Below, one piece after another: positions 8,633 through 19,143 of a DNA stretch of 64,000 nucleotides (its first letter is position 1; every line of letters starts with the position of its first letter). The notes under the pieces are model-generated. The model was not told the origin of the DNA, did not search any database, and saw only the letters and a program-made list of their open reading frames with translations. The translations under genes and the position numbers were made by a program. Location: the NCBI GenBank assembly GCA_945897795.1, contig CAMDFT010000004.1, forward strand, positions 18,538-82,537, read 5' to 3'. Source of the stretch: Limnohabitans sp. Rim8. Its GTDB lineage: Bacteria > Pseudomonadota > Gammaproteobacteria > Burkholderiales > Burkholderiaceae_C.

Positions 8633-11600
8633 ATGAAACGGATGCTGATCAACGCCACGCAAGCTGAAGAGCGCCGCCTGGCCATCGTCGATGGACAAAA
8701 ACTCCTCGACTACGAAATCGAAATTGAAGGTCGTGAACAGCGCAAGGGCAACATCTACCAAGCGGTGGTGACCCGGGTCGAGCCTTCGCTCGAAGCCTGC
8801 TTCGTGGACTACGGCGAAGACCGTCACGGCTTTTTGCCGTTCAAGGAAATCTCACGCCAATACTTTGCTGAAGGCGTGTCCGTCAGCCAAGCCCGCATCC
8901 AGGATGTCATCAAAGAAGGCCAGTCCCTCTTGGTGCAGGTCGAAAAAGAAGAGCGTGGCAACAAAGGCGCAGCGCTCACCACTTTCGTCAGCTTGGCGGG
9001 TCGCTACGTGGTGCTCATGCCCAACAACCCACGCGGTGGCGGTGTCAGTCGCCGCATCGAAGGTGATGACCGCGCCGAACTCAAAGAGGCGATGGACCAG
9101 TTGGAATACCCCAAGGGCATGTCCATCATCGCCCGCACGGCAGGCATCGGCCGCTCAGCGCCCGAGCTGCAGTGGGACCTGAACTACCTGCTCAAGCTGT
9201 GGACTGCGATTGACGGCGCCGCTCAGGGCAAAGGCGCTTTCCTGATTTACCAGGAATCCTCGCTGGTCATCCGCGCGATTCGTGACTATTTCAACAACGA
9301 CATCGGCGACATCCTGATCGACACCGACGACATCTACGACCAGGCTCAGCAGTTCATGAGCCACGTCATGCCCGAGTTCGCGTCACGCGTGAAGCGCTAC
9401 CGCGACGACGCGCCACTCTTCAGCCGCTTTCAGATCGAGCATCAGATCGAATCGGCCTATGCCCGCACTGTGCAGCTGCCGTCTGGCGGCGCCATCGTGA
9501 TCGACCACACCGAGGCCTTGGTGTCGGTGGACGTGAACTCGGCCCGCGCCATCAAAGGCGGCGACATCGAAGAAACCGCCACCCGCACCAACCTGGAAGC
9601 CGCTGACGAAGTGGCCCGCCAGATGCGCCTGCGCGATTTGGGCGGTCTGATCGTGATCGATTTCATCGACATGGACGAGAGCAAAAACCGCCGTGACGTG
9701 GAAAACCGCCTGCGCGACGCCCTGCGCCAGGACCGCGCCCGCGTGCAGTTCGGCTCCATCAGCAAATTCGGCCTGCTGGAAATGAGCCGTCAGCGCCTGA
9801 AGCCCGCTTTGAGCGAAGGTGCCTCGATCCCTTGCCCACGTTGCGGCGGCGCTGGCCACATCCGCGACACCGAAAGCTCGGCGCTGCAAATTTTGCGCAT
9901 CATCCAGGAAGAGTCCATGAAGGACAACAGCGCCGCCGTGCACGCCCAAGTGCCCGTCGAAGTCGCTTCTTTCCTGCTCAACGAAAAGCGCTCCGAAATC
10001 GCCAAGATCGAATTGCAGCAACGCATCAATGTGCTGCTGGTGCCCAACAAATCGCTGGAAACGCCGCACTACAAGCTCGAGCGTTTGAAGCACGACGACC
10101 CGCGCCTGGACCGCATCGAAGCCAGCTACAAGATGGCCGAAGAGATCGAAGACGCGACCACCGTGACGCGCCGATCGCAAGAGCCCACCAACAAGCAAAC
10201 ACCGGTCATCAAAGGTGTGCTGCCCGATGCACCCGCGCCGATCGCCCCCGCCAAGCCCGAAGCCCCCGTGGCTGCGGCCAAGCCGGTGGCCAAAGCCGCT
10301 GCAGTAGCCCCAGCGCCAGCACCGGCAGCCGCCGCTTCTGGCGGCTTCTTTGGCTGGTTGAAAAACCTGTTCGGCGGCGCTGCAACCGAGCCCGTGGCCG
10401 CACCAGCAGTCAAGCAAGACGAAAAAGCCCGCGAAGGCCGCCGTGACGGCGAGCGCCGTGAAGGTGGTCGCGAATCAGGCCGTGATGGCCGCCGAGGTGG
10501 TCGCGATGGCCGCCGTGGCGAGCGCAGCGAAGGCTCGGCTGGCGAAGTCCGCGCTCCACGCGAGGGTGGACGCCGTGGTGAAGGCCGAATCGAAGGCCGC
10601 GAAGGCGAAGCCCGTCCCCCACGCGCTGAACGCGGTGAGCGCTCAGAGCGTGGTGAGCGCGGTGAGCGCAGCGAGCGTCCAAACGGTGATCGCCCTGCCC
10701 GTGAAGGCCGTCGCGATGGCCGCTCGAGCCCACGCGGTGACAACTTGGCTGAAGGACAGCGCACCGACAGCCTGAGCGAAGGCCGCAGCGATGCCCAGCC
10801 CGAATTGAATGCCGAAGGCAGCGAAGTGCGCACAGAGCGCGCCCCACGCGAAGGCCGTGACGGTCGCCGCGAACGGGGTGATCGCGGGGGTGATCGCGGG
10901 GGTGAACGCGCAGGTGAAGGCCGCCGTGAGCGTGGCGAGCGCTCTGAGCGCCGCCCGAGCGATGCCACCGATGCCAACACGACTGAACCAGCTTTGGGCG
11001 TAGACGAGACGGCCGACAGCAACGCCTCAGCCGAAGGCTCCAGCGCAAACAGTGAGCGCCGCGAACGCCGCTCGCGTGACCGCTACGGCCGTGACCGCCG
11101 CGAACGCGCTGGCGAAACACGTCAAGACACCGCAGGCGAGCAAGCCTCAGCTGAAGACACCGCCGAGCCCAGCCGCGCAAACGCCGAAGCCCCAGTAGAT
11201 GACCGCCCTGCCCCGCGCTCTTATTTCGAGCGTGCCCAGCAAGCTGCCGCCACATCAGCTCCAGCCTCATCGGCAGCCGCACCTCAAGCCAGTCAGGAAA
11301 CTGAAACTGAAGCTGCGGCCGTTACGCAAGTAGCCACCGTGGTTGAAGCCGCGGCGGCGCCGGTGGTTGAGGCCCTCAGCACTGAACCAGCGCAAGCCCC
11401 AGCAGCACCCGTGGCCGCTGCGCCAGCGCCTGCCGTAGCCCCTGTGGCCACAGCCAGCACAGCGCAGACCGCCAGCACGCCTCCAACCGAAGCAGCCAGC
11501 ACGACCTTGCCTGCCGTGGCCAGCTACACGCTGCCCCTGGACAGTCTGCAGCAAGTCGCTCAAAACTCGGGGCTGGTGTGGGTGAACTCGGACAGCGGCA

Positions 11601-11749
11601 AAGTTGCCGCTGTGCAAGCCGCCATCGCGGCCGAGCCAGCAGCCCTGCGCGTGCCACGCGAGCGTCCACCTGCCGTGGTGGTGGACGAAGGCCCGCTGGT
11701 GTTGGTCGAAACCCGCAAAGACCTGAACTCACTCAAGGTGCCGTTCTGA
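8633..11749 (+). CDS. rne: ribonuclease E
   Basis: [30 protein letters not shown], RNase E/G catalytic core, [10 protein letters not shown] Zn-link, long Arg/Glu-rich disordered C-terminus; divergent from rluC. Confidence 0.97.
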   Translation: MKRMLINATQAEERRLAIVDGQKLLDYEIEIEGREQRKGNIYQAVVTRVEPSLEACFVDYGEDRHGFLPFKEISRQYFAEGVSVSQARIQDVIKEGQSLLVQVEKEERGNKGAALTTFVSLAGRYVVLMPNNPRGGGVSRRIEGDDRAELKEAMDQLEYPKGMSIIARTAGIGRSAPELQWDLNYLLKLWTAIDGAAQGKGAFLIYQESSLVIRAIRDYFNNDIGDILIDTDDIYDQAQQFMSHVMPEFASRVKRYRDDAPLFSRFQIEHQIESAYARTVQLPSGGAIVIDHTEALVSVDVNSARAIKGGDIEETATRTNLEAADEVARQMRLRDLGGLIVIDFIDMDESKNRRDVENRLRDALRQDRARVQFGSISKFGLLEMSRQRLKPALSEGASIPCPRCGGAGHIRDTESSALQILRIIQEESMKDNSAAVHAQVPVEVASFLLNEKRSEIAKIELQQRINVLLVPNKSLETPHYKLERLKHDDPRLDRIEASYKMAEEIEDATTVTRRSQEPTNKQTPVIKGVLPDAPAPIAPAKPEAPVAAAKPVAKAAAVAPAPAPAAAASGGFFGWLKNLFGGAATEPVAAPAVKQDEKAREGRRDGERREGGRESGRDGRRGGRDGRRGERSEGSAGEVRAPREGGRRGEGRIEGREGEARPPRAERGERSERGERGERSERPNGDRPAREGRRDGRSSPRGDNLAEGQRTDSLSEGRSDAQPELNAEGSEVRTERAPREGRDGRRERGDRGGDRGGERAGEGRRERGERSERRPSDATDANTTEPALGVDETADSNASAEGSSANSERRERRSRDRYGRDRRERAGETRQDTAGEQASAEDTAEPSRANAEAPVDDRPAPRSYFERAQQAAATSAPASSAAAPQASQETETEAAAVTQVATVVEAAAAPVVEALSTEPAQAPAAPVAAAPAPAVAPVATASTAQTASTPPTEAASTTLPAVASYTLPLDSLQQVAQNSGLVWVNSDSGKVAAVQAAIAAEPAALRVPRERPPAVVVDEGPLVLVETRKDLNSLKVPF

Positions 11750-11777
11750 TTTGCACCCAACGCGCGAAAGCGCCATG

Positions 11778-11808
11778 AAAAAACCGGGCTCAGGCCCGGT
11801 TTTTTTCT
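11778..11808 (+). terminator. Rho-independent terminator downstream of rne
   Basis: accgggc-tca-g-gcccggt stem followed by TTTTTT. Confidence 0.85.
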
Positions 11809-11821
11809 GCCTGTTCGCGCT

Positions 11822-13117
11822 TCAGTCCCTTGACACCCTCGCGGCGGCCTTCCAGGCAGCGGCCGCCTCCACCGGATCCTGGCGCTGCTCGGCCAATTCG
11901 GCCAAGGCGATCCAGGCTTTGCGCTGAAGCATCGGAGTTTGCAAGTTTTTAACAGCCTGACTCAACAGGCTTTGGGCCTTGCCCCACAGGCGCTGGCGCA
12001 GGCACAGCATGCCAGCCAGGTATTGCAAATGAGCGGCCCGCGGCCGCGACTGCTGAGCGCTTTCCATCCGAGACAACCAGACAAAGGCATCCTCGGCTTC
12101 CAGATCGGGCAAGCAAGCCTCCAAGGCCTGCACCACGCGAAGCAGCTGCGCATCAGACCAAGTCTGGGGGGTGGCTTGCATGGGAATCCACAGGTCTTGC
12201 AGCCAAATTCGGGCCGTAGCGGCAGCGCCGCCGAGCTGCAACCAACGCATGACCGCCTCGGCCGCAACCAGAGGCATCAACCTTTGACCAGGGGTCAGGC
12301 CCTTCCAGACGCGCAGCAAGGCATCGGCATCATGTGTCTGGGACAACAATTCCAAAATGAGGCGGGTCACCAGACTTTCGGCGGCCTCCGAAGAAAACGC
12401 ACGGTGCTTGGCCAGCAAACTGGCGGTTTCAAGGGCCTGCGCTGTCTGACCGGCCAATCGTGCCGCCTTGAGCTGCAGCCGCATGGCCGCCATGCGCCGA
12501 CCCACAGCGGGGGGCAAGGCATGGAGTCGCTCCAGACTGGCCTTGGCATCGCGGTCGTCGAGCGACCACCTGGCAGCGCGCAGCTGCACGCCCTCCAGCA
12601 AAGTTTGGCGCTCGGCCCCAGCGCTCGCTTGCACCTGAGCCAGGGCTTGGTCCAGGTGCTGTTGCCTTTGGGCCCTGTCCTGCAAAGCGTGGCTGGCTTC
12701 AGCGGCCATGATGTGGGCCACAGCTCGCAAAGACACCGCATGGTCCAGCACCACACCGGAGGCCTGTAACAATGTTTCTTTGGAAAGTGTCTGCTCGGCG
12801 GCCTTGCGTGCCCGCAAGTAGCGACCCGCCATCAAATGGCCCATCGAATCGAGCAAAGCCGCATGGCTGGCCCGCTCTTTTTGCTGCAGCCGCCAGCGTT
12901 GCGCGCGTTTAGGCAAAGCCAAAAAGGCTTCAAGTGCACGTTGCGCCAAGACCACCAACAGCACCACTGACAAGACGACCAGGAAAGCAAGGTTCAGTGA
13001 AACGTCTATCCGATTCGGAAACAAAAACAAGGTCACCGTTCCCTGGTTGTTCCCCGCCAACCAGGCCCCTGCAGCCGCCAAGGCAAACAAGGTAATCAGC
13101 CACAAGGCAGCGCGCAT
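11822..13117 (-). CDS. hemY: HemY-like heme biosynthesis protein
   Basis: Two N-terminal TM segments, HemY_N-type sequence, downstream of hemX/hemD/hemC. Confidence 0.85.
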   Translation of the reverse strand: MRAALWLITLFALAAAGAWLAGNNQGTVTLFLFPNRIDVSLNLAFLVVLSVVLLVVLAQRALEAFLALPKRAQRWRLQQKERASHAALLDSMGHLMAGRYLRARKAAEQTLSKETLLQASGVVLDHAVSLRAVAHIMAAEASHALQDRAQRQQHLDQALAQVQASAGAERQTLLEGVQLRAARWSLDDRDAKASLERLHALPPAVGRRMAAMRLQLKAARLAGQTAQALETASLLAKHRAFSSEAAESLVTRLILELLSQTHDADALLRVWKGLTPGQRLMPLVAAEAVMRWLQLGGAAATARIWLQDLWIPMQATPQTWSDAQLLRVVQALEACLPDLEAEDAFVWLSRMESAQQSRPRAAHLQYLAGMLCLRQRLWGKAQSLLSQAVKNLQTPMLQRKAWIALAELAEQRQDPVEAAAAWKAAARVSRD

Positions 13118-13122
13118 CGGGT

Positions 13123-14190
13123 TTACCTTCCTGCCGCAGCGGTGTTCAGCGCTGTCAGCGAAGCTTCGATGCGCGGCAACTCGGCCGTGCGCACCTGCTC
13201 GCTGGTTTGCTCCAGCAACTGCAGCAACTGAGTGGTTCGCCGCGATTGGGGCTCAGCGTAGCGACGCACCAGCACGGCAGCGGCCCCCAAGTCATTGCGC
13301 ACGCCCTCTTTTTGCCGCGCCAGCAAGCCCAAGCGGGCATTGAGCAATTTGAGTTTGAGGTTTTCACGCAAGAAAAAAGCCTGATCGGGCGAGAGCAAAG
13401 CCGCCTCGGGCGCCTCAATACTGCTGACCCGCACCAAACCCTTGATCTGGTCGCCCATTCGGGTCAGGATGGACATCCACCAGGTGGGCGGCGTTTGCGC
13501 ACCCATGACTTCGTCCTGCTGGCGGATCTGGCTTTGCGAGGCACGCGCGGTGTTGGCCAGTGTCAAACCCTCCACCAAGGCGACCCCATCGTCGAGTTTG
13601 ACCATCAAACCGGGTATGTCAAAGGCGGGCAGGTTTTTCAGGCGCTCCAGGTCATTTTCCAGGGCCCGCGATACGGGCATCAGGCGCGGCTGGGCAGCAC
13701 GCTGCACCCTTTTTTGGGCCGACTGCAAGGCCGCCAACAAAGGCTCGGTACTGCCCGTCATCTGGGCTTGCTGTTGCGCAATGCGCAGGGCAGACTCGAT
13801 GTCCACCACCAAGGTTTCATCGCGCGAGCGCGACAGGCTTTGCATCAAATCTTCCAATTGGGTGCGCTGCAAAGCCACCTCGGACAGGCGAGCTTCCATG
13901 AGCGAAACGCGGGCGGTGCTGTCTTGAACGGTTTCCTGCGCCTGTTTTGCCCAGGTTTTGGCCTCCATTGCCTGCAAACCCGTGTCGGCGCTTTGGCGGG
14001 CCAGTTGTTCCTGGATGCGCGAGAGCTTTTGCCACATCAGCACCGACACTGCCAAGGCGATCACCGCCACTGCCCCCAACACAGCCACAAGCCAGCGGGA
14101 GGGTTGAGCAGTCAGCACGGCCTTGGCCGATTCGGGCGCAGGCACAGCCTTGGGTTGGCCGTCGATCACAGCGTCAGTTGGGGTGGTCAT
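13123..14190 (-). CDS. hemX: HemX-like protein (uroporphyrinogen-III C-methyltransferase family)
   Basis: Single TM then coiled coil and FFLRENLKLKLLNARLGLLARQ; hemDXY context. Confidence 0.85.
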   Translation of the reverse strand: MTTPTDAVIDGQPKAVPAPESAKAVLTAQPSRWLVAVLGAVAVIALAVSVLMWQKLSRIQEQLARQSADTGLQAMEAKTWAKQAQETVQDSTARVSLMEARLSEVALQRTQLEDLMQSLSRSRDETLVVDIESALRIAQQQAQMTGSTEPLLAALQSAQKRVQRAAQPRLMPVSRALENDLERLKNLPAFDIPGLMVKLDDGVALVEGLTLANTARASQSQIRQQDEVMGAQTPPTWWMSILTRMGDQIKGLVRVSSIEAPEAALLSPDQAFFLRENLKLKLLNARLGLLARQKEGVRNDLGAAAVLVRRYAEPQSRRTTQLLQLLEQTSEQVRTAELPRIEASLTALNTAAAGR

Positions 14191-15017
14191 GTGAGCGATT
14201 TTATCGACTGCGCTTGTGCGTCAACGCCTGCAGGCACCAGATCCACCCGCCCCCAGCCCGTTTGCCGCAGCCGCTGGGCAATGCGCGGGTGCGTGGCCAA
14301 GGCCCAGGCCTGTGCCAAAGGCAGGCTTGGGCAGACCTGCAAGAGGTGCTGCGCCGCCTCGGAACTGCTGAACAGCCAAGCACTGCCATCGCCCACGGCC
14401 TGCCGCGCCAAATTTTGTTGCACAGGGGTCAACACGGGGGCGTGACGCACATAGGCCATGGCTTGCAAAACCTGCAGGCCCGCGTTTTCAAGTTGCAGCG
14501 CCAGCCAATCTCGTCCGGCAAGTTGCCCCCGGGCATCGGCGCCGCGCACGATCAACACCGAAGGCTTGGACGGGGCCAATGCGCAGGCCACCGCCACCTG
14601 CACCCGCTGCGCCACCAAGGCCCATAGGGCTTCCGAATCGAACTGGGGTGCGTCTTCATGGGGCGAATCGATCAGGCCTTCAGACCAACCCGCTGCCAGC
14701 AAAGCAGCACGGGTGCCAGGGCCCGTCGACCAAGCACGGCAGCTGGGCAGCGGCAAGCCCGCAGGACGGGCCGCCATGAAAAAACGCACGGCATTGGCAC
14801 TGACAAACATCAGGGCCAAATGATCAGGCACCGCCTGCCAAGCCTGCACCAGCGCAGCAGGTTCGGGCAAAGTGGTAATTTCGATCAGGGGCAGGATGTC
14901 ACACACCACGCCTCGCGCCTGCAAGGCATCGGCCCAAGAACGGGCCTCAAGTACGGGCCGGGTCACGATCACCCGCCAAGGGGCAGGGGCCAAAGAACCT
15001 GAAGACGCCAACGCCAT
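14187..15017 (-). CDS. hemD: uroporphyrinogen-III synthase
   Basis: WRVIVTRPVLEARSWADALQARG; start placed at the ATG at 15017 (track ORF extends into hemC). Confidence 0.88.
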   Translation of the reverse strand: MALASSGSLAPAPWRVIVTRPVLEARSWADALQARGVVCDILPLIEITTLPEPAALVQAWQAVPDHLALMFVSANAVRFFMAARPAGLPLPSCRAWSTGPGTRAALLAAGWSEGLIDSPHEDAPQFDSEALWALVAQRVQVAVACALAPSKPSVLIVRGADARGQLAGRDWLALQLENAGLQVLQAMAYVRHAPVLTPVQQNLARQAVGDGSAWLFSSSEAAQHLLQVCPSLPLAQAWALATHPRIAQRLRQTGWGRVDLVPAGVDAQAQSIKSLT

Positions 15018-15031
15018 GTCAGCGCCAGACC

Positions 15032-15949
15032 TCAATGTGCGCCGCCGTCGCGCAAGGCCTGCGCCACGCTCAGGCCCAGTGCCTCGGCGGCTTGCAGGCC
15101 ATCGGTACTGGCTTTCGCATCGGCCGTGACCAAGGTGGTCGCACCTTCCGGGTCGCCCCAGGCCGCTTGCAGCTTGAGCACACCACCCTCGATGGTGGCG
15201 TGCGCCGCCAAAGGCATGGAGCAGCTGCCGCCCATGGCGCGGCTCACTGCCCGCTCGGCCGCCACGCGCCGCCACGAGGGCGCATCGGCCAGCGGCGCCA
15301 GCAGGGCGCGCAAATCGGCCCGGTCACTGCGAATTTCAATGCCCAATGCGCCCTGGCCTGCGGCGGGCAGCATTTGGTCGGTTTCAAAAATGTGGCGAAT
15401 CCGCTCGCTCATCTCCAGACGCTTGAGGCCTGCAGCCGCCAGCACAATGCCCGCGTACTGGCCATCGTCGAGTTTGCGCAGGCGCGTGTCCAGGTTGCCG
15501 CGCAGGGGCTCGATCTTCAAATCGGGTCGCAAGGCCCGCAGCAGAACGGTGCGGCGCAGGCTCGACGTGCCCACCACAGCGCCCTGGGGCAAATCTTCCA
15601 GGCGGGCGTATTGCGGCGAAACCCAAGCATCACGAGGGTCTTCGCGTTCCATCACGCAGGCCAGCTCAAAGCCCTCGGGCATGTCCATGGGCACGTCTTT
15701 GAGCGAATGCACCGCGATGTCGGCATGGCCCTCTTGCAGCGCCACTTCGAGTTCCTTGACAAACAGGCCTTTGCCACCGACCTTGGACAGGCTGCGGTCC
15801 AGAATTTGGTCGCCCTGGGTGGTCATGCCCAGCAACTTGACCGTGCAGCCCAAGCCCTCCAGCAAGGATTTGACATGTTCGGCTTGCCACAAAGCCAAAC
15901 GGCTCTCACGGGTGGCGATAACAATGGCGGGCTTGTGGGTCTCGGTCAC
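15032..15949 (-). CDS. hemC: porphobilinogen deaminase
   Basis: [51 protein letters not shown]. Confidence 0.96.
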   Translation of the reverse strand: MTETHKPAIVIATRESRLALWQAEHVKSLLEGLGCTVKLLGMTTQGDQILDRSLSKVGGKGLFVKELEVALQEGHADIAVHSLKDVPMDMPEGFELACVMEREDPRDAWVSPQYARLEDLPQGAVVGTSSLRRTVLLRALRPDLKIEPLRGNLDTRLRKLDDGQYAGIVLAAAGLKRLEMSERIRHIFETDQMLPAAGQGALGIEIRSDRADLRALLAPLADAPSWRRVAAERAVSRAMGGSCSMPLAAHATIEGGVLKLQAAWGDPEGATTLVTADAKASTDGLQAAEALGLSVAQALRDGGAH

Positions 15950-16113
15950 GGCAGGGTTCCTGAAAAAAATTTGACCCCATCAAAATGAAATCAAATGGTC
16001 ATTTTCTCTCTCCTTTCGATGCTAGCATGGCCTCAAGGTAGATTGACGCCCCTCTTCCCCCTGCTGCGCCCCCACTGCACCCGAAATTTCACATCCTCCG
16101 CCCCCAGCACACG

Positions 16114-18963
16114 ATGAAACAGACCTCGCCAGACAATGCCTTGCCCCCCGCCAAACCCGCCAGCAGCATCCGCGAAAAACGCGACAGCGAGCGGCCCCTG
16201 GTCGAAGACATCCGCTTGCTGGGCCGCATTCTGGGCGATGTGATCCGGGTGCAAGAAGGCCCCGAGGCTTATGAGCTGGTCGAGCAAATCCGCAAGCTCT
16301 CGGTGGCGTTCAGGCGCGACGCCGACCACGAAGCCGACAAGGCCCTGAAAAAGCTGCTCAAGAGCCTGCCAGGCGACCGGGCCGTGAGCGTGATCCGCGC
16401 CTTCACTTATTTCAGCCACCTGGCCAATTTGGCCGAAGACCGCCACCACATCCGCCGCCGCGCCATCCACGAACGTGCGGGCCACACCCAAGAGGGCAGC
16501 ATTGACGTGGCGCTGCAGCGCCTGCGCTGGGCGGGCATCACGCCCAAAAGCATCTCGGACATGCTGGCCACCAGCTATGTCTCGCCCGTGCTCACGGCCC
16601 ACCCCACCGAAGTGCAGCGCCAAAGCATTCTGGACGCCGAGCGCGACATCGCCCACCTGCTGACCGAACGCGACGCCATCAAGGCCCGCGCCGCTGCCGT
16701 CAATGCCGCCAAGGACGCCCTGACGCCCAAAGAACTGGCCGCCAACGAGTTGCAAATGCGCGCCCGCGTGATGCAGCTGTGGCAAACGCGTTTGCTGCGC
16801 TTCACCAAGCTGACCGTGGCCGACGAGATCGAAAACGCGCTGAGTTATTACGAAGCCACCTTTTTGCGCGAAATCCCCAAGCTCTATGCCGAGCTGGAAG
16901 CGGCTTTGCCCGGCCAGCCCATTGCCAGCTTTTTGCGCATGGGCCAGTGGATTGGCGGCGACCGCGATGGCAACCCCAACGTCACCGCGCAAACCCTGCA
17001 GCACGCCTTGACCCGCCAAAGCGATGTGGCCCTGCGCCACTACCTGACCGAAGTGCATTTTCTGGGCGGCGAACTGTCACTGTCGGCCATGCTGGTGCCC
17101 TTTGGCCCCGAGATGCTGGCCTTGGCCAAGCGCTCGCCCGACACCAACGAGCACCGCCAGGACGAACCCTATCGCCGGGCGCTCACAGGCATTTATGCCC
17201 GGCTTGCCGCCACCTTGAAAGGCCTGACAGGTGGTGAAGCCGCCCGCCACGCCGTGGCCCCGCAAAACCCCTACGCCAACGCCGAAGATTTTTTGGCCGA
17301 TTTGCGCACCATCGAAGCGTCTCTGTGCAGCCACCATGCCGAAACTGTGGCCGCCCAACGCCTGCACCCGCTGATCCGCGCCGTGGAGGTGTTTGGCTTT
17401 CACCTGGCGACGGTGGACCTGCGCCAAAGCTCCGACAAACACGAAGAAGTCGTGGCCGAACTATTGACCGCAGCCCGCGTGGAAAAAAATTACAGCCAGC
17501 TCGACGAGCACGCCAAGCAAGCGCTGCTGCTGGACCTTTTGAACGACGCGCGTCCGCTGCGCGTGCCCGGGGCCGATTACAGCGAACTCAGCTTATCGGA
17601 GCTGGCGATCTTTGAGACCGCCCAACGCATGCTGAGCGCCTTTGGCAAACAAGCCATTCGCCACTACATCATCAGCCACACCGAAACTGTGAGCGATTTG
17701 CTGGAAGTGCTGTTGCTGCAAAAAGAAGTGGGCCTGCTGCGCGGCACACTGGACGCGCAAGCGCACAACGACCTGATCGTGGTGCCCCTGTTCGAGACCA
17801 TCGAAGACCTGCGCAACGCCGCACCCATCATGCGCGACTTCTATGCCCTGCCCGGTGTGGCCGGGTTGATCCAGCGCTCGGGCGGCGAACAAGACATCAT
17901 GCTGGGCTATTCCGACAGCAACAAGGACGGCGGCATCTTCACCAGCAACTGGGAGCTGTACCGCGCCGAAATAGCCTTGGTCGAACTGTTTGACCAACTC
18001 AAGGGCAGCCACGGCATCACGCTGCGCATGTTCCACGGCCGGGGCGGTACCGTGGGCAGGGGCGGTGGGCCCAGCTACCAGGCCATCCTGGCGCAGCCCC
18101 CGGGCACCGTGCGTGGGCAAATTCGCCTGACCGAGCAAGGCGAAGTCATCGGCTCCAAATATGCCAACCCCGAAATCGGCCGCCGCAACCTCGAAACCTT
18201 GGTGGCTGCCACTTTGGAAGCCACGCTGCTGCAGCCCACCAAGCCCGCCACCCGCGCCTTTCTGGACGCAGCGGCCGAGCTGTCCGAGGCCAGCATGGGC
18301 GCCTACCGCGCCTTGGTCTACGAGACCCCCGGATTTACCGATTACTTTTTTGGGGCCACCCCGCTGAAAGAGCTGACCCAACTGAACATCGGCTCGCGCC
18401 CGGCCTCGCGCAAAGCGCTTGAAAAAATCGAAGACCTGCGCGCCATTCCCTGGGGCTTCAGCTGGGGCCAGTGCCGCCTGACCCTGCCCGGTTGGCTGGG
18501 TTTTGGCTCGGCGGTGACGGCCTTTTTGGACAAGCCCGATGCCGCCGAGCGCAAAGCCGCGCTGGCCTTGCTGCAAAAGATGTACCGCCAATGGCCGTTC
18601 TTTCGCACCCTGCTGTCAAACATGGACATGGTGCTGGCCAAGAGCGATCTGGCCCTGGCCTCAAGGTATGCCGAACTGGTGAGCGACACCCGCCTGCGCA
18701 AAAAAATCTTCACCGCCATCGAAGCCGAATGGCACCGAACGGCCGATGCGCTCACGCAAATCACCGGCGAGAAAAACCGCCTGGCCAGCAACCCGGCGCT
18801 CGACCGCTCGATTCGCCACCGCTTCCCCTACATCGACCCGCTGCACCACCTGCAGGTCGAGCTGATCCGCCGTTACCGCGCAGGCCTGGCCGACGAGCGC
18901 GTGCAGCGCGGCATTCACATCAGCATCAACGGGATCGCGGCGGGGTTGCGCAACACGGGCTGA
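16114..18963 (+). CDS. ppc: phosphoenolpyruvate carboxylase
   Basis: 949 aa; [51 protein letters not shown]-terminal NTG. Confidence 0.97.
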   Translation: MKQTSPDNALPPAKPASSIREKRDSERPLVEDIRLLGRILGDVIRVQEGPEAYELVEQIRKLSVAFRRDADHEADKALKKLLKSLPGDRAVSVIRAFTYFSHLANLAEDRHHIRRRAIHERAGHTQEGSIDVALQRLRWAGITPKSISDMLATSYVSPVLTAHPTEVQRQSILDAERDIAHLLTERDAIKARAAAVNAAKDALTPKELAANELQMRARVMQLWQTRLLRFTKLTVADEIENALSYYEATFLREIPKLYAELEAALPGQPIASFLRMGQWIGGDRDGNPNVTAQTLQHALTRQSDVALRHYLTEVHFLGGELSLSAMLVPFGPEMLALAKRSPDTNEHRQDEPYRRALTGIYARLAATLKGLTGGEAARHAVAPQNPYANAEDFLADLRTIEASLCSHHAETVAAQRLHPLIRAVEVFGFHLATVDLRQSSDKHEEVVAELLTAARVEKNYSQLDEHAKQALLLDLLNDARPLRVPGADYSELSLSELAIFETAQRMLSAFGKQAIRHYIISHTETVSDLLEVLLLQKEVGLLRGTLDAQAHNDLIVVPLFETIEDLRNAAPIMRDFYALPGVAGLIQRSGGEQDIMLGYSDSNKDGGIFTSNWELYRAEIALVELFDQLKGSHGITLRMFHGRGGTVGRGGGPSYQAILAQPPGTVRGQIRLTEQGEVIGSKYANPEIGRRNLETLVAATLEATLLQPTKPATRAFLDAAAELSEASMGAYRALVYETPGFTDYFFGATPLKELTQLNIGSRPASRKALEKIEDLRAIPWGFSWGQCRLTLPGWLGFGSAVTAFLDKPDAAERKAALALLQKMYRQWPFFRTLLSNMDMVLAKSDLALASRYAELVSDTRLRKKIFTAIEAEWHRTADALTQITGEKNRLASNPALDRSIRHRFPYIDPLHHLQVELIRRYRAGLADERVQRGIHISINGIAAGLRNTG

Positions 18964-19141
18964 AATCGCCCTGGCACAACCACACATGGGCAAAAAAATC
19001 CACAATTTCAACGTCATACGCATGCCCATGCTCAAACCGAAAACACAAACGCCAACGGTCATTGACACGGATGCTCCATTGGCCAGCCAAATCCCCGGTC
19101 AACCCCTCCAAGCGGTTGGCATGATTAACCTCAACCATCCC
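18926..19141 (-). pseudogene. HigB/RelE-type toxin remnant, C-terminal part only
   Basis: Reverse strand reads LRGMVEVNHANRLEGLTGDLAGQWSIRVNDRWRLCFRFEHGHAYDVEIVDF, like the HigB C-terminus (LKGDRAGQWSIRVNDQWRICFR...DVEIVDYH); N-terminal half absent, hrpA begins at that edge, no HigA antitoxin downstream. Confidence 0.75.
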
Positions 19142-19143
19142 CC

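Noticed and set aside
10126-11022. 298-aa Arg/Ser/Pro-rich ORF antisense to the rne C-terminus
   Set aside because: Low-complexity complement of the RNase E Arg/Glu repeats; not a plausible gene.
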